Below, piece after piece: positions 1-7,561 of a stretch of DNA of 64,000 nt. Position 1 is the first letter of the stretch. The number at the start of each line of letters is the position of its first letter. The DNA is from Bacteroidota bacterium (GTDB taxonomy: Bacteria > Bacteroidota > JABWAT01): the NCBI GenBank assembly GCA_013360915.1, contig JABWAT010000005.1, forward strand, positions 62,001 through 126,000, given 5' to 3'. Below the pieces are notes generated by a model, which had not been told where the DNA came from, did not search any database, and was given only the letters and a program-made list of their open reading frames with translations. The position numbers and the translations under genes are program-made.

Positions 1-1242
1 AGCCTGGTAAAAGGTCAGGATGGTGAGGTGCTCTATCTGCAGGGAACGATTAAAGATATCACCGAACAGCGCCGGTTTCAGCAGCAGTTGTTTCAATCAC
101 AGAAGATGGAATCGATCGGGCAGCTTGCCGGCGGGATGGCTCATGATTTTAATAACATCCTGTCAGGAATCATGGGCTATGCCAGTTTTATCCGCAATCA
201 AATGGATCCTGACCATCCGCAATTCCGGTACGTGTCGGCCATCGAACAGGCTGCAAACCGCGCAGCCGACCTGATTTCTCAGCTGCTTGCATTTGCCCGC
301 GGTACCAGTGCCAATAAAATTCCGACACAGATCAACAAAATAATTTCGGATACGCTTCATATTATAGAACGAACCTTCGAAAAACAGGTTACTATCCGGA
401 CTGATTTTGACGCGGATTTACCGCTGATCATGGGAGATCCTGTTCAGCTACAGCAGGTTTTTCTGAATCTGTGTGTGAATGCAAGAGATGCCGTCCGGGG
501 AAAAGGAACCATTGTAATCACCACACTCCGCAAAACCATTTTTGCCGATCCTCAGATCCCGGAAGTCAACCCCGGAGAATATGTCATCATTACCGTAACC
601 GACAATGGAATGGGAATGACAGAGGATGTCAGGAAACGGATTTTCGAACCGTTTTTCACCACCAAGGAAGTCGGAAAAGGAACGGGCCTGGGCCTGGCCA
701 TGGCCTATGGCGTGGTGAAGAGTCACTCCGGATTTATTCAGGTTCGTTCGGCTCCCGGCGAGGGATCGACCTTTTCGGTATTTCTGCCTGCCCATGTGGC
801 CGGGGGAAATGAACCGGCCGATTCAGTTGAGGTGCAGACACAGAATACTCAGGCTGTTCATGACGGATCAGGAGCCAGCATTCTGGTGGTGGATGACGAT
901 CCTTCCATCCGTGGTCTTATTTCGGATATCCTCACCCACTACCACTACCATATCCTTCATGCAGGAAACGGACTGGAAGCCATTCAGATGATGGACCAGC
1001 ACGGATCGGGAATCCGGTTGATCATTCTCGATATTATGATGCCGCAGATGAATGGAGTGGAGGGTTACTTTGAAATTATTCAGAAGTTTCCCGACGTGAA
1101 AGTCATTTTCTCGAGCGGATACTCACAAACCGATCTGCTGGATGGAATCCTGAAGGAGAAAAGTGTCCGATTTCTCCCGAAACCGTATCATGTCAAGGAC
1201 TTGCTTGATATGGTCAACAGCATGATGGAATCCCCTTCATAG
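1..1242 (+). CDS. Hybrid sensor histidine kinase with C-terminal receiver (5' end outside window)
   Basis: The reading frame is open from base 1, so the N-terminus lies upstream. The first visible residues ([12 protein letters not shown]) are the C-terminal cap of a PAS domain. A HisKA region follows with the phosphoacceptor in [13 protein letters not shown] (His codon 142-144). The HATPase has an N box ([10 protein letters not shown]), a G1 box (DNGMGM), an F box (EPFFTTK) and a G2 box ([10 protein letters not shown]). A linker leads to a complete receiver (VVDDDPSIR, phosphoacceptor in ILDIMMP, SSGY switch, PKPYH lysine). This is the usual soluble PAS-HisKA-HATPase-REC design; the signal sensed is not visible. 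The TAG stop lies inside the 3' end of the convergent DJ-1/PfpI gene, a 6-bp tail overlap. Family assignment is secure, the biological role is unknown. Confidence 0.93.
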   Translation, partial: SLVKGQDGEVLYLQGTIKDITEQRRFQQQLFQSQKMESIGQLAGGMAHDFNNILSGIMGYASFIRNQMDPDHPQFRYVSAIEQAANRAADLISQLLAFARGTSANKIPTQINKIISDTLHIIERTFEKQVTIRTDFDADLPLIMGDPVQLQQVFLNLCVNARDAVRGKGTIVITTLRKTIFADPQIPEVNPGEYVIITVTDNGMGMTEDVRKRIFEPFFTTKEVGKGTGLGLAMAYGVVKSHSGFIQVRSAPGEGSTFSVFLPAHVAGGNEPADSVEVQTQNTQAVHDGSGASILVVDDDPSIRGLISDILTHYHYHILHAGNGLEAIQMMDQHGSGIRLIILDIMMPQMNGVEGYFEIIQKFPDVKVIFSSGYSQTDLLDGILKEKSVRFLPKPYHVKDLLDMVNSMMESPS

Positions 1243-1752
1243 TTTCAGATACCGGATGATTTCACGGCAAAAGGCCGGTAAATCATCGGGCCGTCGGGAG
1301 GTGATGAAATTACGGTCCACCACCACTTCCTCATCGACCCATTCACAACCCGCATTGATCAGGTCATCCATAATTCCCGGAGTTGAGGTAACCCGGTACC
1401 CTCTGACAATTCCCGCTGAAATGGGAATCCACCCGGCATGGCAGATAAAAGCAATCAGCTTTCCGGAGTCATGCATGTGTCGTGTGATGGCTTTTACTTT
1501 GGGTGAGCGACGAAGCTGATCCGGGGCGAATCCACCCGGGATGACCAGCGCATCGAAGTCATCAGGATTCACCGATGGAATGGACACATCGGACCTGCAC
1601 GGATAGCCGTGTTTACCCTCGTAAACATGCCTGGCCTCAGGTCCGGCAACCACCACCTCAGCGTGGGCTTCGATGAGTCTCAATTTCGGATACCAGAGCT
1701 CAAGATCTTCATAAACATGGTCAACCAGCATCAGAACCCGCAGTTTTTTCAT
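1237..1752 (-). CDS. DJ-1/PfpI family protein (glutamine amidotransferase-like)
   Basis: About 171 residues, the full length of a single-domain PfpI/YhbO/DJ-1 protein. The nucleophile elbow is AFICHAGW with Cys104, and the partner acid is probably Glu15 in DHVYEDLEL. LVIPGGFAPDQLR and VTSTPGIMDDL are the other conserved loops. Members act as deglycases, chaperones or hydratases in stress responses; which applies here cannot be told. A longer start at 1764 exists, but its first codons contain a GGAGG (1758-1762) that sits 5 nt before the ATG at 1752, so 1752 is preferred. The gene converges on the hybrid kinase and is divergent from the double-receiver protein, with about 110 bp between the two starts. 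Confidence 0.88.
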   Translation of the reverse strand: MKKLRVLMLVDHVYEDLELWYPKLRLIEAHAEVVVAGPEARHVYEGKHGYPCRSDVSIPSVNPDDFDALVIPGGFAPDQLRRSPKVKAITRHMHDSGKLIAFICHAGWIPISAGIVRGYRVTSTPGIMDDLINAGCEWVDEEVVVDRNFITSRRPDDLPAFCREIIRYLKL

Positions 1753-1865
1753 GGTTTCCTCCATTTTTCCTGCAAAACAAATCCCCGATCATGTTCATTC
1801 CTGAATCAGATGACAATCGGGAAAAAATTACCTATATTCCCAAGAGATAACCAATACAGGGCTTC

Positions 1866-2810
1866 ATGTCAAGACTTTCGGTTCTTTTTGTGGATGATGA
1901 GGAAGCGGTCTGCTCGACGTTTCAGAGCATTTTCAGCCGTTTCTACCGGGTTCACATTGCCAGCAACGGACAGGAAGCACTTGGAATCCTTTCCACCACA
2001 CCGGTTCACGTGATCGTCACCGATCAGAAAATGCCGGGCATGAGCGGGACCGACCTGCTGAAAATTTCGAAAGAAAAGTATCCCGAAACCGTCCGCATTC
2101 TGGTCACCGGTTATGCCGATCTTGATGCAGTCATCGAAACCATTAACAGCGGTGATATTTTCCGGTTTATTTCGAAACCGTGGAAAGTAGACAAACTAAA
2201 AGAAACCATCGACCTCGCTGGCCAGGTTTACCAGCAGGTGCAACTCGCCCGATCCAAATCTGATTCTGCAAGATCCGCTCCTTCCGGCGGACCCATTCGC
2301 CAGAAACCTCACCTGTTGTTTGTTGATGGCAGTGAAGCGCAGTTACACTCCTTTTCAGAAACATTCAGCGCCAGTTTTACTGTACACACTGCAAACTCTG
2401 CCGAGCGTGCCTATCAGGTGCTGAGATCAAATCCGGTGGCAGTGGTCATTTCGGAAGCAAGAATTGGCGAGACCGATGGCATTGATTTTATTTCGGTTAT
2501 CCGGGATGATTTCCCTTCTGTGGTGCCGGTTCTTCTTACTGAAATAAAAGACATCGACCTTGCCGTCCGGTTGATCAATCAGGGCCGGATACACCGGTAT
2601 TTTATTAAACCGTACCGCAAGGAAGTGTTTGTTCAGGAAATTGAGAAAGCGGTTTCCCTCTACCAGCAAAACCAGGCAAAACCAGAATTGAATATCAGAA
2701 AAATTGAAAGTGATATCCTCAATACGGAAACTGACCAGCCCAAATCAGAAAGCCTTGCTGACTCCCTTAAAAACACACGGAACCGTCTGCAGCGCCGTCT
2801 TGGATATTAA
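1866..2810 (+). CDS. Tandem two-receiver response regulator, second receiver degenerate
   Basis: 314 residues with no recognisable output domain. Receiver 1 (about residues 4-120) is canonical: acidic pocket DDEE, phosphoacceptor Asp53 in VTDQKMPGMSG, Thr81 in VTGYAD and Lys104 in ISKPW; the KPW form is common in receivers attached to HD-GYP or cyclase outputs. Receiver 2 (about 148-265) keeps the fold, with Asp154, Thr225 and Lys248 (FIKPY), but the phosphoacceptor position is Glu197 (VISEARIG), so it cannot be phosphorylated in the normal way and may mimic the phosphorylated state. A polar tail of about 45 residues follows. It stands alone near a hybrid kinase gene, a possible but unproven phosphodonor. 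Inference: an adaptor or phosphate-sink protein. Confidence 0.85.
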   Translation: MSRLSVLFVDDEEAVCSTFQSIFSRFYRVHIASNGQEALGILSTTPVHVIVTDQKMPGMSGTDLLKISKEKYPETVRILVTGYADLDAVIETINSGDIFRFISKPWKVDKLKETIDLAGQVYQQVQLARSKSDSARSAPSGGPIRQKPHLLFVDGSEAQLHSFSETFSASFTVHTANSAERAYQVLRSNPVAVVISEARIGETDGIDFISVIRDDFPSVVPVLLTEIKDIDLAVRLINQGRIHRYFIKPYRKEVFVQEIEKAVSLYQQNQAKPELNIRKIESDILNTETDQPKSESLADSLKNTRNRLQRRLGY

Positions 2811-3067
2811 TTAAACTGCGGTTGGCCATTCTCCTCTGAACGTCATTCGATCCTGATCTGTTTCTCTCCAAACCGCGGCCCTTGTTCCTTCCTTTTCCTT
2901 TTTTCACTGCAGTGGTTGTTTGTCCGACATCCCTTTTTCCATCATTTAATTATGATCATCCGCCTGAATACCAGTGGATTTTCTGAAATCAGAACGTGAT
3001 TTACCGCATCATTCCTCAGATTTGCAGTGAAAAGGCAAGTATTTTAAATCTATTTTTCCTGAGGGTA
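2811..3067. other. Gene-free stretch upstream of the polyphosphate operon
   Basis: No credible ORF, RNA gene or strong terminator is visible. The region becomes increasingly AT-rich toward 3050-3150, where a promoter-like box is annotated separately. A short inverted repeat (ATATCC at 3204-3209 with GGATAT at 3217-3222) lies further down, in the leader of the next gene. Confidence 0.5.
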
Positions 3068-3099
3068 TTGAATTTGAAACAATTTATATTTTATTTTTG
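3068..3099 (+). promoter_or_regulatory. Candidate Bacteroidota-type promoter of the sixA-ppk-ppx operon
   Basis: TTGA (3068-3071), 20 bp, then TATTTTTG (3092-3099), an exact match to TAnnTTTG. It would give a leader of about 160 nt before the start at 3270. Nearby TTGACT...TATAAA has only 14 bp spacing and is less convincing. Confidence 0.4.
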
Positions 3100-3269
3100 T
3101 TGAAGAAATAGTTGACTTTAAATCAGATTTTTATAAAAGTCAGTTCAGAAAAAATAAAATCCGTCCCCAACCGGAAAAAGAAAAGAGACTGTTTGTCCAT
3201 TAATATCCGTCAGAAGGATATCTCTGTCAGCCAAAAGACAGCATCACTTACCGGACCACACCAGCCCAT

Positions 3270-4283
3270 ATGAAACCTCTGTCCCCAACGGAATTTCAGA
3301 TCATCCTGATCCGCCACTCAAAAGCAGAATCGGATGAACTGGTTTTTTCTGACCGGGAACGTCGGTTAACAAAATCAGGCAGAAAGGATGCAGAAAAATC
3401 GGGTGACTACCTGGCATCATTGTCCATTTCGCCCGACCTGATTCTCACCAGCCCTGCACAGCGTGCCATTGAAACAGCCCAACGCATCAGCACTTCAATT
3501 TCCTACCCCGAAGAAAAAATCAGGATTTCAGAGGTATTGTACTCTGGCGATGCCGGGTTACAGATTAATCTGATCAGGCAAACCAGATCAGAAATCAGAC
3601 AGTTAATCATCATTGGTCACAATCCGATGATCAGTGATCTGCTGACCTGGTTGACCGGATCATCCGGCTGGTCACTTCCGACCAGCGGAATCACGGGAAT
3701 CCGGTTTGAAAGTTCAGACTGGAATTCCATCCAACCCGGCTCAGGAACGATTGTATTTGTTCACACCCCCTCCGATAAAGTCAAGCACCTTCCCGAGTTC
3801 GCGCCAGCGAAGTCCCGCATCGAGCACCTGCTGTTCGAGACCCTGTATTCACTAACCAAACACATAGGAGAGTCATCCATGTCCAAGATCGAAAAAGAGG
3901 TAAAGAGCCTTACCGATCAGTTCCTCAAAAAGGTTCTGAAAGCTGTTAAAGATGCCGAGAAAAAGGCAACAGCGGCCCCTAAAAAACGCGGACGCAAACC
4001 AGCTGCCAAGGCTGCAAAACCTGCTGCTGATGCTGCTCCCAAAAAACGCGGACGTAAACCAGCTGCTAAAGCTGCAAAACCAGCCGTTGCAAAAGCCCCG
4101 GCGAAACGCGGACGTAAACCGGCTGCCAAGGCTGCAAAACCAGCCGTTGCAAAGGCACCTGCTAAACGTGGTCCGAAGCCAGCAGCTAAAAAGGCAGTAA
4201 CCAAAACCGGAGCCAAACGCGGTCGTAAACCGAAAGTGGCACCGGCTCCTGCACCTGCCGCAACCCCAGCACCGCAGGTCTGA
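3270..4283 (+). CDS. SixA-type phosphohistidine phosphatase joined to a histone H1-like Lys/Pro/Ala tail
   Basis: 337 residues in two parts. Residues 9-165 form a histidine-phosphatase domain of the SixA branch: catalytic IILIRHSKAE, LTKSGRKDAE, LTSPAQRAIETA and the second His in IIIGHNPMIS. From about residue 204 a short helical segment (MSKIEKEVKSLTDQFLKK) leads to a basic tail with RGRKP-type motifs, three of them at an exact 60-bp period (3987, 4047, 4107), then RGPKP at 4167 and RGRKP at 4218, resembling AlgP, H1-like and AT-hook tails. An internal ATG at 3879, in frame, has its own AGGAGAG Shine-Dalgarno at 3865-3871, so the tail may also be made as a separate protein of about 134 residues. 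The stop overlaps the ppk ATG (TGATG). SixA proteins are known beside polyphosphate genes; the fusion to an H1-like tail is unusual. Confidence 0.85.
   Translation: MKPLSPTEFQIILIRHSKAESDELVFSDRERRLTKSGRKDAEKSGDYLASLSISPDLILTSPAQRAIETAQRISTSISYPEEKIRISEVLYSGDAGLQINLIRQTRSEIRQLIIIGHNPMISDLLTWLTGSSGWSLPTSGITGIRFESSDWNSIQPGSGTIVFVHTPSDKVKHLPEFAPAKSRIEHLLFETLYSLTKHIGESSMSKIEKEVKSLTDQFLKKVLKAVKDAEKKATAAPKKRGRKPAAKAAKPAADAAPKKRGRKPAAKAAKPAVAKAPAKRGRKPAAKAAKPAVAKAPAKRGPKPAAKKAVTKTGAKRGRKPKVAPAPAPAATPAPQV
3879..4283 (+). CDS. Probable internal-start product: H1-like basic protein nested in the sixA frame
   Basis: The ATG at 3879 is preceded by AGGAGAG with 7 nt spacing, a better ribosome site than that of the long ORF. 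The product would be about 134 residues: an amphipathic N-terminal helix followed by Lys/Ala/Pro repeats, the usual layout of stand-alone bacterial H1-like and AlgP-like proteins. Expected properties are DNA or polyphosphate binding through the Lys-rich tail. Whether the cell makes the fusion, the short form or both cannot be read from sequence; a lost stop between two once-separate genes would look the same. Confidence 0.5.
   Translation: MSKIEKEVKSLTDQFLKKVLKAVKDAEKKATAAPKKRGRKPAAKAAKPAADAAPKKRGRKPAAKAAKPAVAKAPAKRGRKPAAKAAKPAVAKAPAKRGPKPAAKKAVTKTGAKRGRKPKVAPAPAPAATPAPQV
3981..4240 (+). repeat. 60-bp tandem repeats coding for RGRKP(A)AKAAKPA units
   Basis: CGC/CGT codons opening the RGRKP or RGPKP core fall at 3987, 4047, 4107 and 4167 (period 60 bp, 20 residues), then at 4218 (51 bp later). 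Copies differ mainly at third codon positions, so the repeat is kept at protein level and is not a fresh duplication. Confidence 0.85.
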
Positions 4284-6382
4284 TGCCAACAGTCAACAAC
4301 CTGTTTAAAGAACGGGAAATCAGTTGGCTGTCTTTTAACGAACGGGTCCTCCAGGAAGCGGAGGACCCTTCCGTTCCGCTGATTGAACGTTTAAAATTCC
4401 TTGGAATCTTTTCATCCAATCTCGATGAGTTTTACCGCGTTCGTGTTGCCGTTCTGAAACGCATGTCCAAGCTATCCAACCGATACACAAAAATGGTTGG
4501 GAAAAAGCCCGAAGTGGTCCTTGATGAAATTCAACAGATCATGTTCAGGCAAAACAAAAAGTTTAATGCCATCTATGCCGATATCCTTCAGGGACTTTCA
4601 CGGCATCATATTCATATTATCAATGAAACACAGCTGAATCACGATCAGAGCCAGTTTGTCCAGCAGTATTTCCGAAGCGAAGTACACCCCACCCTGGTCC
4701 CGATCATGATTGATGACATCAAAGAATTTCCGTATCTGAAAGACCGGTCCATCTATCTGGCGGTCATTCTTTCCTCGCACCGGAAGCACAACAAAAACCG
4801 GTTTGCTCTCATTGAGGTTCCTTCACAGCTTCCCCGGTTTATTGTCCTGCCCGATTCCTCTCAGCGTACCTCGATTATTCTGCTCGATGATATCATCCGG
4901 TATTGTCTGCATGATATATTTTTCATTTTCGGATTCAACCACTACTCTGCCTACACAGTTAAAATGACCCGGGATGCAGAATTGGATCTCGATAACGATG
5001 CGGTTGCCAGTTATGTGGAAAAGCTGGAGAAAAGTCTCAAACAACGTCAGAAAGGAAATCCGGTCCGGTTTATTTACGATGAAACCATGCCGGAAGAACT
5101 GCTGAATTATTTCGTCAAGCGTTTGCATCTGAATAAAAAGGATACCGTCATCCCAGGGGGCCGTTATCACAATTTTAAAGATTTTATCCGCTTCCCCAAG
5201 GTGGGTCCTTCAGAACTCAGATATCACTATCCGCCGGTTTTAAAACACCGCGATCTGCCGCATGGGGTTTCGGTAATTGAAACCATCAGGCGCAAAGATC
5301 TTGTCCTGCATTTTCCCTATCAGTCCTTCGATCATGTGATTGACCTGCTCAGAGAAGCCGCGATCGACCCGAATGTAACCTCCATTAAAATGACGCTTTA
5401 CCGGGTGGCCAGTAAATCAAATGTGGTCAATGCTCTCATCAACGCTGTCAAAAACGGAAAACGGGTGGTGGTGGTCATGGAGCTTCAGGCCCGGTTCGAT
5501 GAGGAAGCCAATATTTACTGGTCGAACCGGCTGGTTGAAGAAGGAGCCAAGGTAATTCACGGGTTCCGTAGCACTGATTCAGATCCGCGCGACAATTCAT
5601 ACAAAGTCCACTCGAAACTTCTGCTGATCACCCGGCAGGAAGGACGGCATGTAAAACGATTTGCCGCTATTTCAACAGGTAATTATAATGAAGACACCGC
5701 ACGGATTTATACCGATAAATGCCTGCTGACCTCTCATAAAGGAATTACCGAAGAAGTGTCCCAGTTGTTCGAGGCCTTTGAAGACCACATCAAGCTGTTT
5801 AAAATCCGTTACAAACATCTTGCGGTCAGCCCGTACAACATGCGGTCCACCTTTGTGAAACTCATTAAATCTGAAATCAGAAATCACCAGGAAGGAAAAC
5901 CGGCCTACATCATTCTGAAGGTGAACAACCTGGTTGACAAGGATGTGGTAATTCTTCTTAACGAGGCGGTTAAGACAGGAGTGAAAGTAAATCTGATCAT
6001 CCGGGGAACCTGTTCACTGGTCCCAGCCGAAAAAACCGACACCTCCGATTTCGAAGCCATCAGTATTGTTGATAAATTTCTCGAACACAGCCGGGTTTAT
6101 TTCTTCTGCAACAACAATGATCCGGTCTGTTACATCAGTTCGGCTGATCTGATGACCCGAAATCTCGATCAGCGGATTGAAGTGGCGGTTCCTATCTATG
6201 ACAAATCCCTTCAGGAGGAACTCCGCACCATCATTGACCTGCAGCTTGCCGATACGGTTAAAGCGCGTTTGCTCGATATTCACCAATCCAATATTTACAA
6301 AGAAACGCCGGCAGGAGAGAAGCCAATACGGTCTCAGGTATCCATTTACGACTATCTGAAAACCTTATCTGCCGCTGACTGA
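4283..6382 (+). CDS. ppk1: Polyphosphate kinase 1
   Basis: 699 residues, normal length for PPK1, which reversibly transfers the gamma-phosphate of ATP onto polyphosphate. Domain order is standard: N domain (EISWLSFNERVLQEA, GIFSSNLDEFYRVRV), middle domain, C1 (IRRKDLVLHFPYQSFDHV; MTLYRVASKS) and C2. The phosphorylated histidine is His443 in YKVHSKLLLI, and STGNYNEDTARIYTD is the second active-site signature. Translation is coupled to the SixA/H1-like gene through TGATG at 4281-4285, and ppx begins one base after the stop, so the three genes form one operon for polyphosphate synthesis, breakdown and probably signalling or binding. Confidence 0.97.
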   Translation: MPTVNNLFKEREISWLSFNERVLQEAEDPSVPLIERLKFLGIFSSNLDEFYRVRVAVLKRMSKLSNRYTKMVGKKPEVVLDEIQQIMFRQNKKFNAIYADILQGLSRHHIHIINETQLNHDQSQFVQQYFRSEVHPTLVPIMIDDIKEFPYLKDRSIYLAVILSSHRKHNKNRFALIEVPSQLPRFIVLPDSSQRTSIILLDDIIRYCLHDIFFIFGFNHYSAYTVKMTRDAELDLDNDAVASYVEKLEKSLKQRQKGNPVRFIYDETMPEELLNYFVKRLHLNKKDTVIPGGRYHNFKDFIRFPKVGPSELRYHYPPVLKHRDLPHGVSVIETIRRKDLVLHFPYQSFDHVIDLLREAAIDPNVTSIKMTLYRVASKSNVVNALINAVKNGKRVVVVMELQARFDEEANIYWSNRLVEEGAKVIHGFRSTDSDPRDNSYKVHSKLLLITRQEGRHVKRFAAISTGNYNEDTARIYTDKCLLTSHKGITEEVSQLFEAFEDHIKLFKIRYKHLAVSPYNMRSTFVKLIKSEIRNHQEGKPAYIILKVNNLVDKDVVILLNEAVKTGVKVNLIIRGTCSLVPAEKTDTSDFEAISIVDKFLEHSRVYFFCNNNDPVCYISSADLMTRNLDQRIEVAVPIYDKSLQEELRTIIDLQLADTVKARLLDIHQSNIYKETPAGEKPIRSQVSIYDYLKTLSAAD

Positions 6383-6383
6383 T

Positions 6384-7337
6384 ATGGCCCGGTCGCTTTT
6401 TTCTCTGCCCGCTCCCGAAGAATGGCCTTCCGTTCCGGGTTCTGAGCCCCTTCGTTTTGCGGCCATTGACATCGGTTCCAATGCAGTCAGGCTGTTATTT
6501 GCCCACGTATACGAAAATCCCGATCAATCCATTGATGTCAAAAAGGTCAATCTCGTCAGAATGCCTCTGCGCCTCGGTGATGATGCCTTTACGAAAGGCA
6601 AGCTTTCAGAGGACCGGGAAATGGCCCTGACCAATACCATGCTGGCCTTTTCTTATCTGATCAGAGTGTTCGATCCGATAGCCACCAAAGCCTGCGCAAC
6701 CTCTGCCATGCGTGAAGCACGCAACGGACTGGAAATTGCCATGCGGATAAGAGAAAAAACCGGAATCGGTATTGAGATCATCGATGGAAAGACCGAAGCA
6801 GATTACATTTTTTCGAACCACATTGCCGAAGCCCTTCCCGGTGACCGGGCGTATCTCTACATTGATGTCGGCGGCGGAAGCACCGAACTGACCCTGTTCG
6901 GAAATGGAGTCAAGTTTACCTCTGAATCGTTTAATATCGGAACCATCCGCCTGATCGATGAACGGGTATCTGATGAAGAATGGACCCGGTTGAAAAACTG
7001 GGTCACGCGGCAAACGGGACTGTTCAGCAAGGTGACTGCCATTGGCTCGGGCGGAAACATTAACAAAATCCACCGGCTGGCCGGACGGTCAGACGGGGAG
7101 TCCCTGTCCTTTAAAAAATTCAGGGAAACTGCTTCCTGGCTGTCTGGCTTTTCGACTCAGGACCTGATCAGGAAACTAGGCCTCAAGCCAGACCGCGCCG
7201 ACGTGGTGCTTCCTGCAAGTGACATTTATCTTTCCATCATGAAGTGGGGATCCATCAAAGAAATCCTGGTGCCTCAGATCGGACTTTCTGATGGATTGAT
7301 TCACGTGTTGTATGAAGAATGGAAGACCCGAAGCTGA
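6384..7337 (+). CDS. ppx: Exopolyphosphatase / guanosine pentaphosphatase family (Ppx/GppA)
   Basis: 317 residues: the two-lobed ASKHA Ppx/GppA core only, without the C-terminal HD-like domain of the E. coli enzyme. Visible motifs are AAIDIGSNAVRLLF (phosphate loop 1), YIDVGGGSTELTLF (loop 2) and AIGSGGNINKIHRL. The enzyme removes terminal phosphates from polyphosphate and/or hydrolyses pppGpp; short forms do either. It starts one base after the ppk1 stop, so it belongs to the same operon and opposes Ppk. No terminator hairpin is obvious after the stop. Confidence 0.93.
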   Translation: MARSLFSLPAPEEWPSVPGSEPLRFAAIDIGSNAVRLLFAHVYENPDQSIDVKKVNLVRMPLRLGDDAFTKGKLSEDREMALTNTMLAFSYLIRVFDPIATKACATSAMREARNGLEIAMRIREKTGIGIEIIDGKTEADYIFSNHIAEALPGDRAYLYIDVGGGSTELTLFGNGVKFTSESFNIGTIRLIDERVSDEEWTRLKNWVTRQTGLFSKVTAIGSGGNINKIHRLAGRSDGESLSFKKFRETASWLSGFSTQDLIRKLGLKPDRADVVLPASDIYLSIMKWGSIKEILVPQIGLSDGLIHVLYEEWKTRS

Positions 7338-7340
7338 TCC

Positions 7341-7430
7341 TCACATCCAACGGACCAGTGAACCAATCACAAAGACTGTAAAAAATACCGACACTGTGAA
7401 GACTCTGATCAGGGTAGTGAGTGTCTGCAT
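7341..7430 (-). CDS. Candidate 29-residue single-helix membrane peptide
   Basis: A short ORF with a good ribosome site: GGAG (7436-7439) sits 5 nt before ATG 7430. It codes for 29 residues that are almost all hydrophobic or Thr/Ser from position 3 to 25 (for example RVFTVSVFFTVFVIGSLV) and end in Arg-Trp-Met, as expected for a one-pass micro-protein. It is divergent from sbtA. No family is recognised; chance ORFs of this size are common, but the combination of ribosome site and uninterrupted helix is worth recording. Confidence 0.35.
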   Translation of the reverse strand: MQTLTTLIRVFTVSVFFTVFVIGSLVRWM

Positions 7431-7442
7431 ATTGGCTCCGTT

Positions 7443-7473
7443 TTAGTTCCGCCCATCCTTCCTGCTATCTTTA
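7443..7473 (+). promoter_or_regulatory. Candidate promoter of the sbtAB-TRAP operon
   Basis: TTAG (7443-7446), 19 bp, TATCTTTA (7466-7473): one mismatch in each Bacteroidota box. The implied leader before sbtA is about 80 nt. Confidence 0.4.
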
Positions 7474-7561
7474 TGCCAATTCAGCCAGCCTGCCAGGATT
7501 CCATCAAAAACACAGGGTTGGTCCGATGACTGTAATCAATCGTTGACAAGGGGTGTATCCG

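Noticed and set aside
3112-3137. Sigma-70-like TTGACT...TATAAA pair upstream of the SixA gene
   Set aside because: The spacing is only 14 bp, and an exact TAnnTTTG box lies just upstream.
3873-4289. Minus-strand ORFs of 99 and 138 residues opposite the Lys/Pro/Ala repeats
   Set aside because: They mirror the repeat region of the SixA/H1-like gene; open antisense frames are expected across such codons, and no ribosome site or family is visible.
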